Assembly (NCBI GenBank): GCA_039090855.1
Contig: CM077013.1
Span: 136,731,240 to 136,795,239, forward strand
DNA length: 64,000 nt
Reading direction: 5' to 3'
From: Macrothele yani
Taxonomy: Eukaryota; Arthropoda; Arachnida; Araneae; Macrothelidae
Shown here: positions 21,544 to 32,231 of the stretch, one piece after another
How the letters are laid out: each line of letters begins with the position of its first letter
Position numbering within the stretch: position 1 is the first letter of the stretch
Notes under the pieces: generated by a model
What the model saw: the letters and a program-made list of their open reading frames with translations, nothing else
Told to the model about the DNA's origin: nothing
Databases searched by the model: none
Position numbers and translations under genes: made by a program

Positions 21544-21745
21544 AGGTTCGTGATGAGCATCACGACTGCACCCTTTTTCAGTCGTAAAATGTGAAGCGAA
21601 AGCCCACTCATCTCGATCGTGTGCAAAAATTCAACTGGATAACGCACTCCTTCACTCTCCTCTTCAGTCAAAACTGTGTTTGTAAATGTTATTGCAATGA
21701 GATTCTCGTTCCGAATACTCTTCACCCGTAGGAATCGATGGTTAG
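21543..21745 (-). pseudogene. Helitron PIF1-type helicase fragment
   Basis: In the minus-strand frame, NLIAITFTNTVLTEEE, then YPVEFLHTIEMSGLSLHILR and LKKGAVVMLITNL match the C-terminal helicase region of Helitron Rep-helicases. There the family reads YPVEFLN..., SGxPPHxLxLKxG and AxVMLLRNL. The fragment ends exactly where the SINE is inserted. Upstream domains are not seen. Confidence 0.75.
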
Positions 21746-21881
21746 TTGTTTTTTTTTTGTTTTGTTTTTTAAAAAAAATAAGCTTATATGAAGCAACAAA
21801 TGTAAAACTTATTTGATTGACAAATTCATTCAACCACTTCAGTAAAGACAATAGCCCAGGTTCGTGATTTTTTTTTCTTTT

Positions 21882-21936
21882 GACTGAAGGTTTAGCGACC
21901 ACCGTGAGCAACTCAATGGACTATAAGCAGTTGCCT
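21882..21936 (-). mobile_element. SINE 3' fragment
   Basis: The tail end of the SINE only (GACCACCGTGAGCAACTCAA), part of the local duplication of 21240-21395. Confidence 0.75.
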
Positions 21937-21939
21937 GTA

Positions 21940-23130
21940 ATATTTTCACTTACAATGGTCACCGGAATGTTTATTTACATCTTTACATAATAAGGAACGT
22001 CTTACCTACGTGAATAAACTGGATCGAATGAATATTAAATTGTATATATACATCACACAGTTCAACGGCATAACGCAAGCAGGTCTTCCAGAGTGTTCGC
22101 TGTTCCAATGAGAAGAACTTTAATAGGAATGCCTGTTAGTGCTGCTTTGCGCAACGGTTTGCTCAGAAAAGAGACTTTGTACTATCTCAGTCCCTCCATG
22201 CCTCCGCTTTCAACAGCGCGTGAGTCAACCGCAGGAGTTCGAATGTCAACCGCACGCTTCTCCCATAGACTTTATATGAGAACTTTTCCGTCCCACCACG
22301 CCCGAACCGTTGCCCCAATCTCATTTTTCTCTTCGACTGGCAAATCTACATGGTAAGACCTTCATTTTGATACCTCAACGATATCTTTACGTTCAGCCGT
22401 TCTCTCAAACTAAGATTCACAGTAAAAAAACTTATAGAATTAATGTACAGATTTGTGTAAATAACTTTTGGCTACTGAAACATTAAATGCAGTACCATTT
22501 TTCAAAAACTATACACAAAATTGCACCTAGTGCTGTAAAACTCTGTATGGTAATGCAGTATGTATGTATACTACAATAGGTATGCATGAAAGTAATTCGT
22601 ACAGTAAATTCGTTGAGACCTGGATTTAAAAAATCTGATATCGGACGTTATTTTCTTTTCTTATCAGAACAACGCACCAAAAATGTTATTCTGATTCATT
22701 CACGTTCCGTAAAGGTACCGAAGTACAGTATCTTCCTGTTCCACTACGAAGCGACTCGTAGTTTGTAATGCAGCAAAAGCTACTGAAAATTTCACGGTTG
22801 TTCCAAGAACTCAGGTCATTGTCTTCATTAGTATCAGATAAATTCTGTGACTCCCCTTTTCTGCTGTTAATTACATCATCCGCAATTTCGACATCTGTAT
22901 GCATTATCATCCCAAACTCCTCTTTATTTAATCATAAGATTCCTCCCCACTCTCTCTCTTTCTCTATTGGGAGGGAATTCAACCTAAGCATATAAGAGGA
23001 ATTGAGAGGAGAGGAGATTCATCCTCTGACAAAGCTTCTCCCTTTCTGTCTGAAATTCCTTATCTCTTGGTGAGGTCGGAGAATACACCAAGGCCACTTC
23101 CTCCCCGCAATACCGTCAATCTCGTCCACA
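21940..23130. other. No recognised gene
   Basis: Open frames at 22093-22356 and 22586-22910 have no recognisable domain. There is a short CT-rich stretch near 22950. Confidence 0.4.
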
Positions 23131-23134
23131 TCCC

Positions 23135-24045
23135 TCCTTTCAAAAATCAAAAGACCAGCCAGGTGCCCCAGTGGGCTTCTAAATAAACTGCACCCAGCTG
23201 TAGAATTTAACAAGCTGTAGAATTTCAAAAACCAAAAGACCAGCCAGGTGTCCCAGTGGGCTTCTAAGTAAACTGCACTCAGCTGTAGAATTTAAAAACC
23301 AAAAGACCAGCCAGGTGTCCCAGTGGGCTTCTAAGTAAACTGCACCCAGCTGTAGAATTTAACAAGCTGTAGAATTTAAAAAAACAAAAGATCAGACAGG
23401 TGCCCCAGTGGGCTTCTAAGTAAACTGCATCCAGCTGTAGAATTTAAAAAACCAAAAGACCAGCCAGGTGCCCTAGTGGGCTTCTAAGTAAACTGCACCC
23501 AGCTGTAGAATTTAAAGAACTAAAAGACCAGCAAGGTGCCCAGTGGGCTTCTAAGTAAACTGCACCCAGCTGTAGAATTTAAAGAACTAAAAGACCAGCA
23601 AGGTGCCCAGTGGGCTTCTAAGTAAACTGCACCCAGCTGTAGAATTTAACAAGCTGTAGAATTAAAAAAAAACAAAAAACCAGCCAGGTGCTCCAGTGCG
23701 TTTCTAAGTAAACTGCACCCAGCTGTAGAATTTAAAAAACTAAAAGAACGGCCAGGTGCCCCAGTGCGCTTCTAAGTAAACTGCACCCAGCTATAGAATT
23801 TAAAGAACCAAAAGACCAGCAAGGTGCCCAGTGGGCTTCTAAGTACACTGCGCCCAGCTGTAGAATTTAACAAGCTGTAGAATTAAAAATAAACAAAAGA
23901 CCAGCCAGGTGCCCCAATGGGCTTAAAAAATAAACTGCATCCTGCTGTAGAATTTAACAAGCTGTAGAATTTAAAAACAAAAAGACCAGCCAGGTGCCCT
24001 AGTGGGCCTCTAAGTAAACTGCACCCAGCTGTAAAATTCAACAAG
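23135..24045 (+). repeat. Tandem satellite, unit 67-86 bp, about 12 copies
   Basis: Each unit reads AAAAGACCAGCCAGGTGCCC, AGTGGGCTTCTAAGTAAACT and GCACCCAGCTGTAGAATTTAA. Some units carry an extra AACAAGCTGTAGAATTT, which accounts for the two period lengths. Units are about 90-95% alike, far younger than the satellite at 5.9-10.7 kb. Confidence 0.95.
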
Positions 24046-24228
24046 TAAAGCAAAAAATAAAAGCTGCTCGTTCGCCCTAAGAATGTTATTTTCTATGCTA
24101 ACAAAATATATCAGTTCGTCTAAACCGGTATTTCCATTTAAGAGTCTTCATACGTGTGAAAACGGTCGGAGCATTAAGAAACAGTTCACGGTAAAAGTAA
24201 TTGTAGTTAAAGGTGTTCACATCATTGA

Positions 24229-24347
24229 CGTTCGACTGCATCATTTCTGTTAGACGTAAAGTAGAGCCATTCGATTGCATCATTTCTGTTAGACGTAAAG
24301 TAGAGCCACTCGATTGCATCATTTCTGTTAGACGTAAAGTAGAGCTG
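24229..24347 (+). repeat. 39-bp tandem repeat, 3 copies
   Basis: CATTTCTGTTAGACGTAAAG, then TAGAGCC and TTCGATTG, three times in a row. The unit is a multiple of three, so a minus-strand frame shows a 13-residue repeat, but nothing else supports a protein. Confidence 0.9.
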
Positions 24348-24377
24348 AGAACTTGAAATAGCAACCTGATGCCTGAG

Positions 24378-24560
24378 TCACGTATGGCTTAGTGGTTAGG
24401 GAGTCAGACTGTCAATGGAGGGTCCCCAGGTTCAAGTCTGGGCTGATCTTCCAGAGATAGTGTGGTTTGCTCGCTGAATATCCGCCGTGCATCGGACGAG
24501 TACGTTAAATGACGGCACCCGGGTTGGTTACGTTGGGCATCCATTCCTACTTCGTTGACT
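24378..24560 (+). mobile_element. Second tRNA-derived SINE family
   Basis: TGGCTTAGTGGTTAGGG fits an A box and GGTTCAAGTCTGG a B box, with a D-arm/anticodon region GTCAGACTGTCAATGG between. The body continues GCTCGCTGAATATCCGCCG and TTAAATGACGGCACCCGGG. The 3' end is not clear. Confidence 0.6.
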
Positions 24561-24742
24561 TTCTCTCACCCCTCTATGAGAGCTTCATCGTACTTGTAAG
24601 GTGGCGTCATCTACTGTGCTCTCTCTCTAACAAAACTGTTCTGTCAAACACGCTATACTTGCTCTCACTTCTTTTGTTTCTGTGCCCTGGACGGAAGTCC
24701 TACGTGAAATGTTTTTGCTGAAATGAATGCCGGGTCAAACTT

Positions 24743-24930
24743 GATGCCCAAGTGGTCAGAGGCGTAAGCTATTAGGTTTTCATCCGACCTGGGGTCGTGT
24801 ACGAGTCCCGACTGAGGAGCGGGTGGTGTATTTGTCTGATGGCTGTGTCCCTTTTCTCTAACCAAATAGGGATGGGACACTGCTTATTTTCCCCATAGTT
24901 GCTCATGATGGTGTTTAAATCCCAATACGA
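24743..24930 (+). mobile_element. Diverged copy of the common SINE
   Basis: GCCCAAGTGGTCAGAGGCG, then TACGAGTCCCGACTGAGGA and GGGACACTGCTTAT, then TAGTTGCTCATGATGG follow the order of the 7691 SINE with about 25-30% change. Confidence 0.7.
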
Positions 24931-25369
24931 CCGGTGCGGAGCAAAAACTACGATAAAAAAACATGTGAAATGCCGTTGACGTTTATTGCAGAACACATTC
25001 TTGTCGGTGACGGAGCCTAATGCTTCCCTAATCAAGCTAAACCTACGGGATTTGTCGCTGCAACTCCGCCGTCTTGACACATACGTCACCTCTGCAATAC
25101 GTTACATACCCCCCCCCTCTGGGAAAGGTGGGGGCACGAAATCTCAAATATCGGGTACGCCGCAGACCATACTTGAAGTAATTCTTTGTAAAAGAAGGAA
25201 TTCTCACTAATTCCAGTCGTTGTCTGGAAGAACCATCATGCACTTTTGGAAAGAAAGATAGAATTTTTCATTAATTCCAGACTATGTGTGGGAGGAACAT
25301 CACATATTTTTTGAAAAGCCCAAAGGACAGTAAATCCATTTTTTCGTTCTGGCACACTATACGCGGTTC

Positions 25370-25740
25370 AATCAAAAAGTTCCGAGAATAGGCTGATATA
25401 CAACAAAGTACTTACGTTACTTAAGTCTAGCTATGATCCCCCTCAAAGTAGTCTCCTTGGGCAGCGATACACCGCTGCCAGCGTTTTTGCCACTTTTGAA
25501 CGCTCCCTGGAAGTATTGGTCGCGAATCGTGTCAAGCACCGTCTGCGATTCGCGCTAGATCTCGTCCACGGTTTCCAAACAGCGACCCTTGAACTTCAGC
25601 GAAAGAAGTCGTGGGGGCCAAATCCGGTGAGTAAGGCGGATGAGGAAGGGTAGTTATGCAGTTGTGGCTGCAAAACTGGCGTGTTGCAAACGCTCTATGA
25701 GCTGCTGCATTATCGTGATGGAGCAGAAAATCGCCAAGCT
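25370..25740 (-). pseudogene. mariner C-terminus, truncated copy
   Basis: The minus strand encodes a damaged catalytic tail, then LKFKGRCLETVDEI, VLDTIRDQYFQGAFKSGKNA, matching the end of a mariner transposase. The element end near 25370 reads TTCAATCAAAAAGTTCCGAG. It duplicates 25928-26145 but comes from a separate copy of the same subfamily, with clear sequence differences. Confidence 0.7.
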
Positions 25741-25844
25741 ACCAATTCAGACAAGGCAACATGATTTTTTGTGCTACTATATACATGATGAACATTAATA
25801 TACAAGTTGCGCATACTCTCTTTAGATTATATAGCTGACAGACT

Positions 25845-25930
25845 ATTATCAATCCACTGCTGGATGAAGGTCTCCTGAAGTTTCTTTCACAATTGCCTGT
25901 CTTGAGCCTGTCCCCTCCATGTCATTACAG
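25845..25930 (-). pseudogene. Small RTE LINE 3' fragment
   Basis: ATCCACTGCTGGATGAAGGT, then TGTCTTGAGCCTGTC and TCCATGTCATT correspond to the end of an RTE-type LINE, also seen at 59095-59250. It separates the two mariner pieces. Confidence 0.5.
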
Positions 25931-26822
25931 CACCTTCTGCGATTCGTGCTGGATCTCGTCCACGGTTTCAAAGCGACGACCCTTGAGCTTCAGCCTCATC
26001 TTCGGGAACAGAAAAAAGTTTCAGGGGGCCAAATCCGGCGAGTAAGGCGGGTGAGGAAGTGTGGTCATGCTGTTACGGCTGCAAAACTGTCTTGTTGCTA
26101 ACGCTCTGTGAGCTTCTACATTATCGTGTTGAAGCAGAAAATCGCCACCGCGCCACATTTCACGTCGTTTGCGGTGAATGTCCTCCCTAAGACGCCGCAG
26201 AACACTGCAGCAAAAAAGAGCGGTGTCGGTGTGGCCCTGGGGACGAATTCACGGTGCACAACCCCACGAATGTCGAAGAACACGATGAGAATGCTTTGGG
26301 TTGCGCTCCGGACTTGTCGGGCCTTCTTCGGTCGTGGAGATGCCGGACTGTTCCATTGTGACGATTGTTGTTTCGTCTCAGAGTCATAACCGTAGACCCA
26401 AGTCTCGTCTCAGTGATGACCCGCGACAGTAATGTTGGATCATTCACCACCTGCTGACGAAGATTTTGACAGAGTTCGACACGGAACGCCTTCTGTTCGG
26501 GTTCAGAATCTTTGATACAAACTTTGCAGCAATGCGGTGCATGTTCAAGAATTTCTTGCACTGTTCCGTATGACACACTGACGATGGTAACAATGTCTCG
26601 AATGGTTCTCCGGCTATCCTCATGCGCCAGTTTACTAATTGTGTCCACATTTTCGGGGGTTTTGCTAGTGGACCTCTCGTCGTCTTCCAGTGCCGTTCTC
26701 CCGCTCTTGAAGCGCGAGTGCGACTCATAAGCATACCGCAATATTTTATGCGTCTCCATTCCCAATTCGCCGAGTTTGACGCAGAATTTGATGGTCGCTC
26801 GCTGCTCTAGTTTGCAGCCCAT
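25928..26822 (-). pseudogene. mariner transposase, 3' truncated
   Basis: Starting at 26822 the minus strand reads KLEQRATIKFCVKLG, then ETHKILRYAYE, LEDDERSTSKTPENVDTISK and EQKAFRVELCQNL, the mariner helix-turn-helix region and linker. After a frame change near 26420 the catalytic DETWVYGYD block and REFVP follow. The last part (26145-25928) gives a HDN-type block, LPHPPYSPDLAP and RRFETVDEIQHESQ. At least two frameshifts and stops break it. The end is replaced by a LINE fragment. Confidence 0.8.
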
Positions 26823-26874
26823 GCCGAAATCGCAGCTGTGTTTTCTGTACGTGGTCACCAAATATCGTGTACTT

Positions 26875-27530
26875 TTTTCTTTTAAATCACTCCGTCAAAG
26901 TTTATGCGAAATAATGTAATACCATCCTTCCCCCCCCCCCTTTCTTTTCTTAAATTATAAATGTTTTGTAGAGCTTTGTTTTCTACTTGGCTTTTTTTTT
27001 CGATTAAAGAAATAAAACTAGTTTTAAACCCTAGGGATAATACTAGCTTTTTTTTTTTTCACATGAAAAATGGTCCTTTCTTTTACCACACGAAAGATTT
27101 AGTGTTTCGATTAAAAAAGAAACACGGGAGGTAATGATGTATCTTTTTTTAAATCACTCCTTAAAAGCTTAAGCGAAATAATGTAATAGCATTTTCTTGC
27201 TCCATTAACTTTCGACGTGGAAGGAATAAGCAAAATAAGTATAGGCGACAAAGGAAGTTTACTCCAGGTGAATCTTTAACCTCTACCAGGTGAAAGTTTT
27301 AGGCGAGACAGGAATAGATGAATCAAGAATTCTTTCCTCGCCTAAAATGGCGGAACCCATTAACTTGCGGCGTAGCAGGAATAGGCCAAACAAGAATAGG
27401 CGAAACCTTATTAAAGTTGTTCTGGACTGATCGAAGGTCACTCCTGGACGGTATGATTTTGGGGTCAGGTCTCGTAGAGCCTTAAGAAATGACAGACAAT
27501 CAGCCACCCCCACCCCACTACCCCTTCAGT
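26875..27530 (+). repeat. Interspersed repeat, copy 2 of 2 (partner 19690-20375)
   Basis: Same order of shared blocks as the partner, including TTCCTCGCCTAAAATGGCGG near the end. About 85% alike by eye. Confidence 0.75.
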
Positions 27531-28130
27531 TCCTTGAAAACAAAAAGCAGGAGGACATTCTCTCTTCTTACTACTAACCTTAGAGGAAACGCAGACGGAA
27601 GCAGCGGTTAGGTATTTCCCCCTCTGTAATACAGATGTGTGCAAACCATCTGCACACCATCTGCAATGATTTCGAAACATTTAAAGATGGGCAAGTACGT
27701 ATTCATTTGCGGAGACTCCTAAAAAAAAAAAAGGGGAAATTAATTTTTTTTGTACATCATGGTAGTTTCTTACTTAAGATCCCCCCCCCCCCGCACACAC
27801 ACACAGAGATTTACCTTCGCGTGGACTACGGTTGACCACGTGTGGTCCCTAGAGAGATCGTCCCCCTGACTAGGTTGGTTAGAGATAGGCACAAACTTAA
27901 AATTCTCGCGCTTTTCGTTCCTAAGTATCTCAGTCAATCTTCGTTCCCAGCAGAACTCTACAAAATGTCGTTTTTCCTTTCCGCAGAAAAGAGCAAAGCG
28001 TTAGCAGTAATAATTTCAGCAAACGAAAAAAAAAAAGAGAGAAAAAAAGGACATAAAGAAAAAGAAAGAAAAGTATATATAAACGAATTTTCAACTACAG
28101 GATGTCAAGGCGAGAAGGGTGTAGGAAAAT
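27531..28130. other. No recognised gene; C tract and CA repeat at 27781-27808
   Basis: A run of C followed by (CA)n, and an A-rich stretch near 28028. The frame at 27842-28276 only overlaps the Harbinger fragment in another phase. Confidence 0.45.
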
Positions 28131-28139
28131 GCGTTTGGA

Positions 28140-28475
28140 TTTTTGGCTTCGACGCTCAGGATTTTCCACACAGTGACAAATGTTTATCTGAAAAACTTAG
28201 ACTACATTGTGCTTGGCGCATGCACACTGCACAACTTTCTGCCACGAAACTCAAAAAGTACATATATGCATCCTAGCCTGATTGACCACGAAAACGTAAT
28301 AACTTGTGAACTAACGGAAGCAGAATGGAGAACTCAGGCACAGTACCTCTTCGACTTGCAAAAACAAACTAAAAATCCTACAGACGCAGCTAAACAAAGC
28401 CGTAATATGTATTTGGATTATTTTAATAACAGAGGGAAAGTACCCTGGCAAGACCAAATAGTGGTAAATGCCTAA
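28140..28475 (+). pseudogene. PIF/Harbinger transposase C-terminal fragment
   Basis: The frame ending at the TAA at 28473-28475 reads STLRIFHTVTNVYLKNLDYI, then VLGACTLHNFLPRN, MHPSLIDHEN, EAEWRTQAQYLFDLQ, SRNMYLDYFNN and KVPWQDQIVVNA. This is the end of a DDE_Tnp_4 (HARBI1-like) nuclease: VLxACxLHNFL, then the EWR region and a final YFNxxGxVPWQ. About 105 residues are intact. The upstream catalytic residues are not present in this window. It could be a relic or a last exon, and no acceptor site was settled. Confidence 0.7.
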
Positions 28476-28479
28476 TTTA

Positions 28480-28950
28480 TAAATATTAAATGTTGGAGTG
28501 GTCAGGAAAGTTATTGTTGGAAATTCTTTTAATCCGAAATATGTTAGTATGAAAATTTGGGAAATGATGCCTTCAATACATTAATATCAATATTTTGGAT
28601 ATCCATTACTTTATATATTTTTATAGTTATTCTTCTTTTTGATATTACAGAAATGTTTGAATGCGTTTACAAACGTAACAGAAATCTATACTGGAGAAAT
28701 ATTTTCACAGTAAATTACTGCTTCAAATTAAATCACGCTCTCATTTTTTGAGCTACTTATTCTTTTATAAGATAATTTAACAAGGACAAATTTGTATCGG
28801 TTGTATCGAAGCTCAAAAATGGTGCTATGTATATACATATAAATTATAATAGTTACTACCACAATTAATACAATAAATTACGAGATTTACTTAATTTTAC
28901 TAATTAATTTATTATTAGTGGAAATATTTAAAACCATAAATTTAAATATT
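28480..28950. other. No recognised feature, AT-rich
   Basis: No motif identified. It may contain the 3' part of the Harbinger element, but no terminal repeat was found. Confidence 0.4.
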
Positions 28951-28955
28951 TAATA

Positions 28956-28957
<2 letters not shown>

Positions 28958-29021
<64 letters not shown>
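28958..29021. repeat. (TA)n microsatellite, about 32 repeats
   Basis: An uninterrupted alternating TA run of about 64 bases. Confidence 0.98.
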
Positions 29022-29320
29022 GTTGTTCTTTTGTGTTATTTATTTTTATTTCCATCATTCAAGTTAAATTTTTCAAAACAGGATTTTTTTTAAGAAAAGA
29101 AAGGTGTGTAACTAAAAATAGGCACATCTTCATCTGACAAACAAAATCAAACAAACATTGCTAGCACCTATCTCCTGTCTCTACCGCGCACTGACGCACC
29201 CACCGGGGAAAGATTTGGGGCTTAAGTCGCACCCCCCAAAGCCCCGTATGTCAACTCTTTTATCTATCTATCTATCTATCTTATGCACTATATACATACA
29301 TATTGTATACAATATATGCA
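29022..29320. other. No gene; TATC repeat at 29262-29282
   Basis: A short TATC run precedes the palindrome ATATTGTATACAATAT near 29300. Confidence 0.6.
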
Positions 29321-29324
29321 CTAT

Positions 29325-29830
29325 CTACCAACAAGTAATTGGACACCCCTGAAATTGACGATTTCTGCGGTCCTGATACACGTTACGGCCGCCGCCGTTA
29401 AATATCGTGTGAGAAACAACAACGCAACCAGTCGCATGCAAGATGCCTCGCAGTTCGGAGCTCTCTGATTTCGAGAAAGGTGTAATCGTCGGGTATCACA
29501 GAAATGGCCGATCCATACGTTACATATCCAGCGAGTTGAAGTACCCAAAATCGACGGTGGCCTGCGTGATTGGCAAGTGGAAGATGAGAGGTGACTGTCG
29601 GAATGTGCCCCGACCCGGCAAACCCACAAAACTGGGAGTTTAGAGACCGACGAGTGCTGGCCAGAGAAATTCGGAAGAACCGCACCAAATCGATGGGCCA
29701 CATACGCGACAACAGGCATCCGGGGGTGTTCTTTCGATGAACAACAGGCATCCGGGGGTGTCCTTTCGACGAATAAGCTTGTTTTGTTGTGATTGAAAAA
29801 GCGTATGAACCATATAGATTCCACATCCAC
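29325..29830 (+). mobile_element. Tc1-like element, N-terminal part with internal deletion
   Basis: The ATG at 29443 starts MPRSSELSDFEKGVIVGYHR, then SIRYISSELKYPKSTVACVI, a Tc1 helix-turn-helix. A stop follows at 29641, and remnants of the next segment (RNSEEPH, GPHTRQQ) follow. The catalytic domain is absent. A 33-bp duplication containing ACAACAGGCATCCGGGGGTG lies at 29708-29772. The left end near 29328 (CCAACAAGTAATTGGACACC) looks like a terminal repeat. Confidence 0.7.
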
Positions 29831-30480
29831 TAATGAAGCAAAGTGCCTTCCTCGCAGGAAATGTCCACGGAGCGAAACAGATGGCATTCCGATGGGTCCA
29901 AGTCAGAGTTATATGGAAGATGGGGTAGTATCAGAAGCCCTTCCAATTCCTGTAGTTTCAGTTGGACTATTCTGTATGTGTGCCTTGTGAGTATTGTCGA
30001 CGGCCGCTTTCTACTGATGAGTGCCGGATAGCAGCGGTTGTTTCGCATAGATTTCGGATGTCAATGCATGGGATGCATTGACATCCCAGAAGGCGAAACA
30101 AGGTGTTGCTCAAAGTGTTGCTCAAGCTGTTGCTCTAGGTGTTGCACAAGCTTGATTTATTCTCCACGTACCATTCGATGGCATGTGGAGGAGAAAACAA
30201 GCTTGTGAAGGTGACGAACATAAATGAATTGCGAAGACACCACCTCAGCTGCCATGTGTCGAATATTGGTACCAGGGTTCGCTGTCACAGCTTCCGCCAT
30301 GGTGTCAATGTTGGTGATCGATGGACTTATTGACCTCGGCTTTAGTTCGAGACTGATGTCCACAGGAACCATTTTCGTACAGTGCTGCTATCTACTGTTT
30401 GTAGAAATTTGTCTGGCTGCTGAAGCGTTTAACCCATTTTTCATTACTGGCGTAGGCGTGGACGGCGGAAACTAATATTT
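29795..30480 (-). pseudogene. mariner transposase, rearranged copy X
   Basis: The minus strand from 30480 encodes a degraded N-terminal half (SPSITNIDTMAEAVTANPGT, then IRHMAAEV, FSSTCHRMV). From 30050 it encodes the C-terminal half (YPALISRKRPS, VQLKLQELEGLLILPHLPYN, SECHLFRSVD). The middle with the first Asp is lost. It is the same subfamily as the plus-strand copy at 31165-32170. A 12-bp repeat (GGTGTTGCTCAA-like, four copies) lies at 30094-30150 and a perfect hairpin at 30056-30086. Confidence 0.75.
30056..30086. repeat. Perfect hairpin, 14-bp arms
   Basis: GGATGTCAATGCAT and its exact reverse complement around a 3-nt loop, at the internal break of the mariner. Confidence 0.9.
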
Positions 30481-30484
30481 TCTA

Positions 30485-31155
30485 GGGGAGGGTTCCAATT
30501 GCTCCGAGAGCGAAAACAATTTAAAAAAGTAAGGAGAGAGAGAGAGAGAGAGAGAGTACCCTCCACAACTTTTCGTCTTGAACCTGACTCTTCCAAGTCA
30601 CTCCAGCAGACTTTTGTAGTATTTCAACTACCAATCTTCCACGTGGTCTTGTTCTGCGTATTTTCTTGCCCAATGGTGTTATGCCAGTTTTTCTAGCAAT
30701 ATGCCCAGCCAATTGTCACTTTAGCGTCTTCACTTTGATCATGACGTTGTCAACATTTTCCTGTCTCTAATGCGTGTGTTCCTCTTCCTATCTTTCTTGA
30801 TTACACCAAGCATGCACCTTTCCATATTTTGCTGAGTTGTCTTCATTCTCTGTATGTCTTTTTCAGTTAAGGTTAACGTCTCTGCTCCATATGTAAGAAA
30901 TGGAAGGATGCATTGATTAAACACTTTTCCTTTAAGACATAATGGTAAACTGCTCTTGAAAATTTTGCTATTTCTTCCAAATGCTCTCCAACTAAGTTTT
31001 GCATGCCTATACCTAGGCGAGTCAAAGTTCGTTCCATTTTGAGCTCTACATAATGTTGGGCCTCCATTCCTGTGCAAAACGCGCTCCACCGTTGACTGCG
31101 TACAGCAATGACGTGAACACAAAAAGTTAATAAGGTGCGTTTGGCACTGAGCCAA
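30485..31155 (-). mobile_element. RTE-type LINE C-terminus within a composite repeat
   Basis: The minus strand encodes MQKLSWRAFGRNS (read across frames), LKGKVFNQCILPFLTYGAET, LTLTEKDIQRMKTTQQNMER and CMLGVIKKDRKRNTRIRD, then a degraded GHIARKTG and RGRLVVEIL. This is the end of an RTE-clade ORF, after the reverse transcriptase. A (GA)n tract and TCCGAGAGCGAAAAC follow its 3' end. The block, including sequence outside the LINE on both sides, is present again in the other orientation at 36110-36920. Confidence 0.8.
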
Positions 31156-31164
31156 ATTGCGTTA

Positions 31165-32170
31165 TCAGGTGCGCAGAGGAAGGAGGCCGACAAACGCACT
31201 GTTTGAGTTCACTTACACCATTATTGGAAAAATGGGTTAAACGTGGCAGCAGCGAGACAAATTTCTGCACTTGAAGGCGAGAAAACAGTGGAGAGCAGCA
31301 CTGCACGAAAATGGTTGCGGCGTTTCAATGCAGTGAACATCATTTTCAAACACAAATCGAGATCAGGAAGTCCATCGGTCACCAAAACAGACACCACCGC
31401 GGAAGCTGTGACAGCGAAGACCGGTGCCAATACACGACAAACGGCAGCTGAGGTGTTTGTATTCCCGATCCATTTTTTTCCGTCATCTGCACAAGCTTGT
31501 TTTCTCCTCCTGTGTCATCGAATGGTTTCCATGTTGACACCCCAGAAGGCGAAACAAGGTGTTGCTCTCTGTCTAAGATTCTTGCCAAATCCTCAGGACG
31601 ATAAGTTTTGGCGTCCTATCACCACAAGCGATGAAAAGTGCATGATCCTATGTTATCCTACCACTTGGAACCAGTAGCTGAGGATGAGGACACACCAGGA
31701 AGCATGGCCAGTGGCACAAAGAAAGGATCTCGAGTGAAAAGTCATGCTGTACATTTGATGGAATCGTGAGGATACTCAATACTAGGAACTTGTACAAGTT
31801 TTTCAGACTCCAGACAGAATCTCTATGCGAAACAACTGCCGCCTCCCAGCACTCATCAATAGAAAGCGGCCGTGGATAATACCCCCAAAGCACACCTACA
31901 GAATGGTCCGCCTGAAACTATAGGAATTGGAAGGGATTGGATACTACCCCATCTTCCATACAGCTCTGACGTAACCCCATTTGAATGCCACCTGTTTCGA
32001 TCCGTGGACTATTTCCTTCGAAGAAGGCACTTTGCTTCATTGGTGGATGTGGAATCTCACATCAGATAGTTTCTGTCCTCGAAACCTGCCGAGTGGTACC
32101 GCCGTGTGAAAACGGCCATAGTGGAACGTTGACAAAGAAGTGTAGGACAACGGCCTGTACTTTGCAGAAT
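31165..32170 (+). pseudogene. mariner transposase, copy Y
   Basis: The plus strand encodes NVAAARQISALEGEKTVESS, then TARKWLRRFNA, RSGSPSVTKTDTTAEAVTA and ANTRQTAAEV (N-terminal domain). A frame change leads to ILAKSSGR and TSDEK (first Asp region), then LPHLPYSSDVTPFECHLFRS and HFASLVDVES (C-terminal region). Several stops and shifts break it. It interrupts the RTE LINE: the LINE ORF continues on both sides in the minus strand (31030 and 32232). Confidence 0.75.
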
Positions 32171-32231
32171 GCGGTGAGCATCTATGGCTATTCTGCATCA
32201 TTCAGCTTTTTAGCAGCAAACGGGACGAACT

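Larger units (their letters stand above)
21240..21940. repeat. Local duplication carrying a SINE end
   Basis: 21240-21395 and 21775-21935 share TATGAA(A/G)CAACAAATGTAAA, TTTGATTGACAAAT and CCACTTCAGTAAAGACA, followed by the same SINE tail end. The second copy stops inside the SINE. The duplication therefore happened after the SINE inserted. Confidence 0.75.

Noticed and set aside
23135..24045. CRISPR-like appearance of the 67-bp array
   Set aside because: There are no constant-length unique spacers; the whole unit repeats and the context is eukaryotic.
24098..24364. Repeat protein with a 13-residue motif
   Set aside because: Caused by a 39-bp DNA tandem repeat; the flanking frame has no coding features.
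20150..27513. Conserved small protein shared by 20150-20350 and 27283-27513
   Set aside because: The peptides lie within a duplicated noncoding repeat, so similarity is explained by DNA copying.
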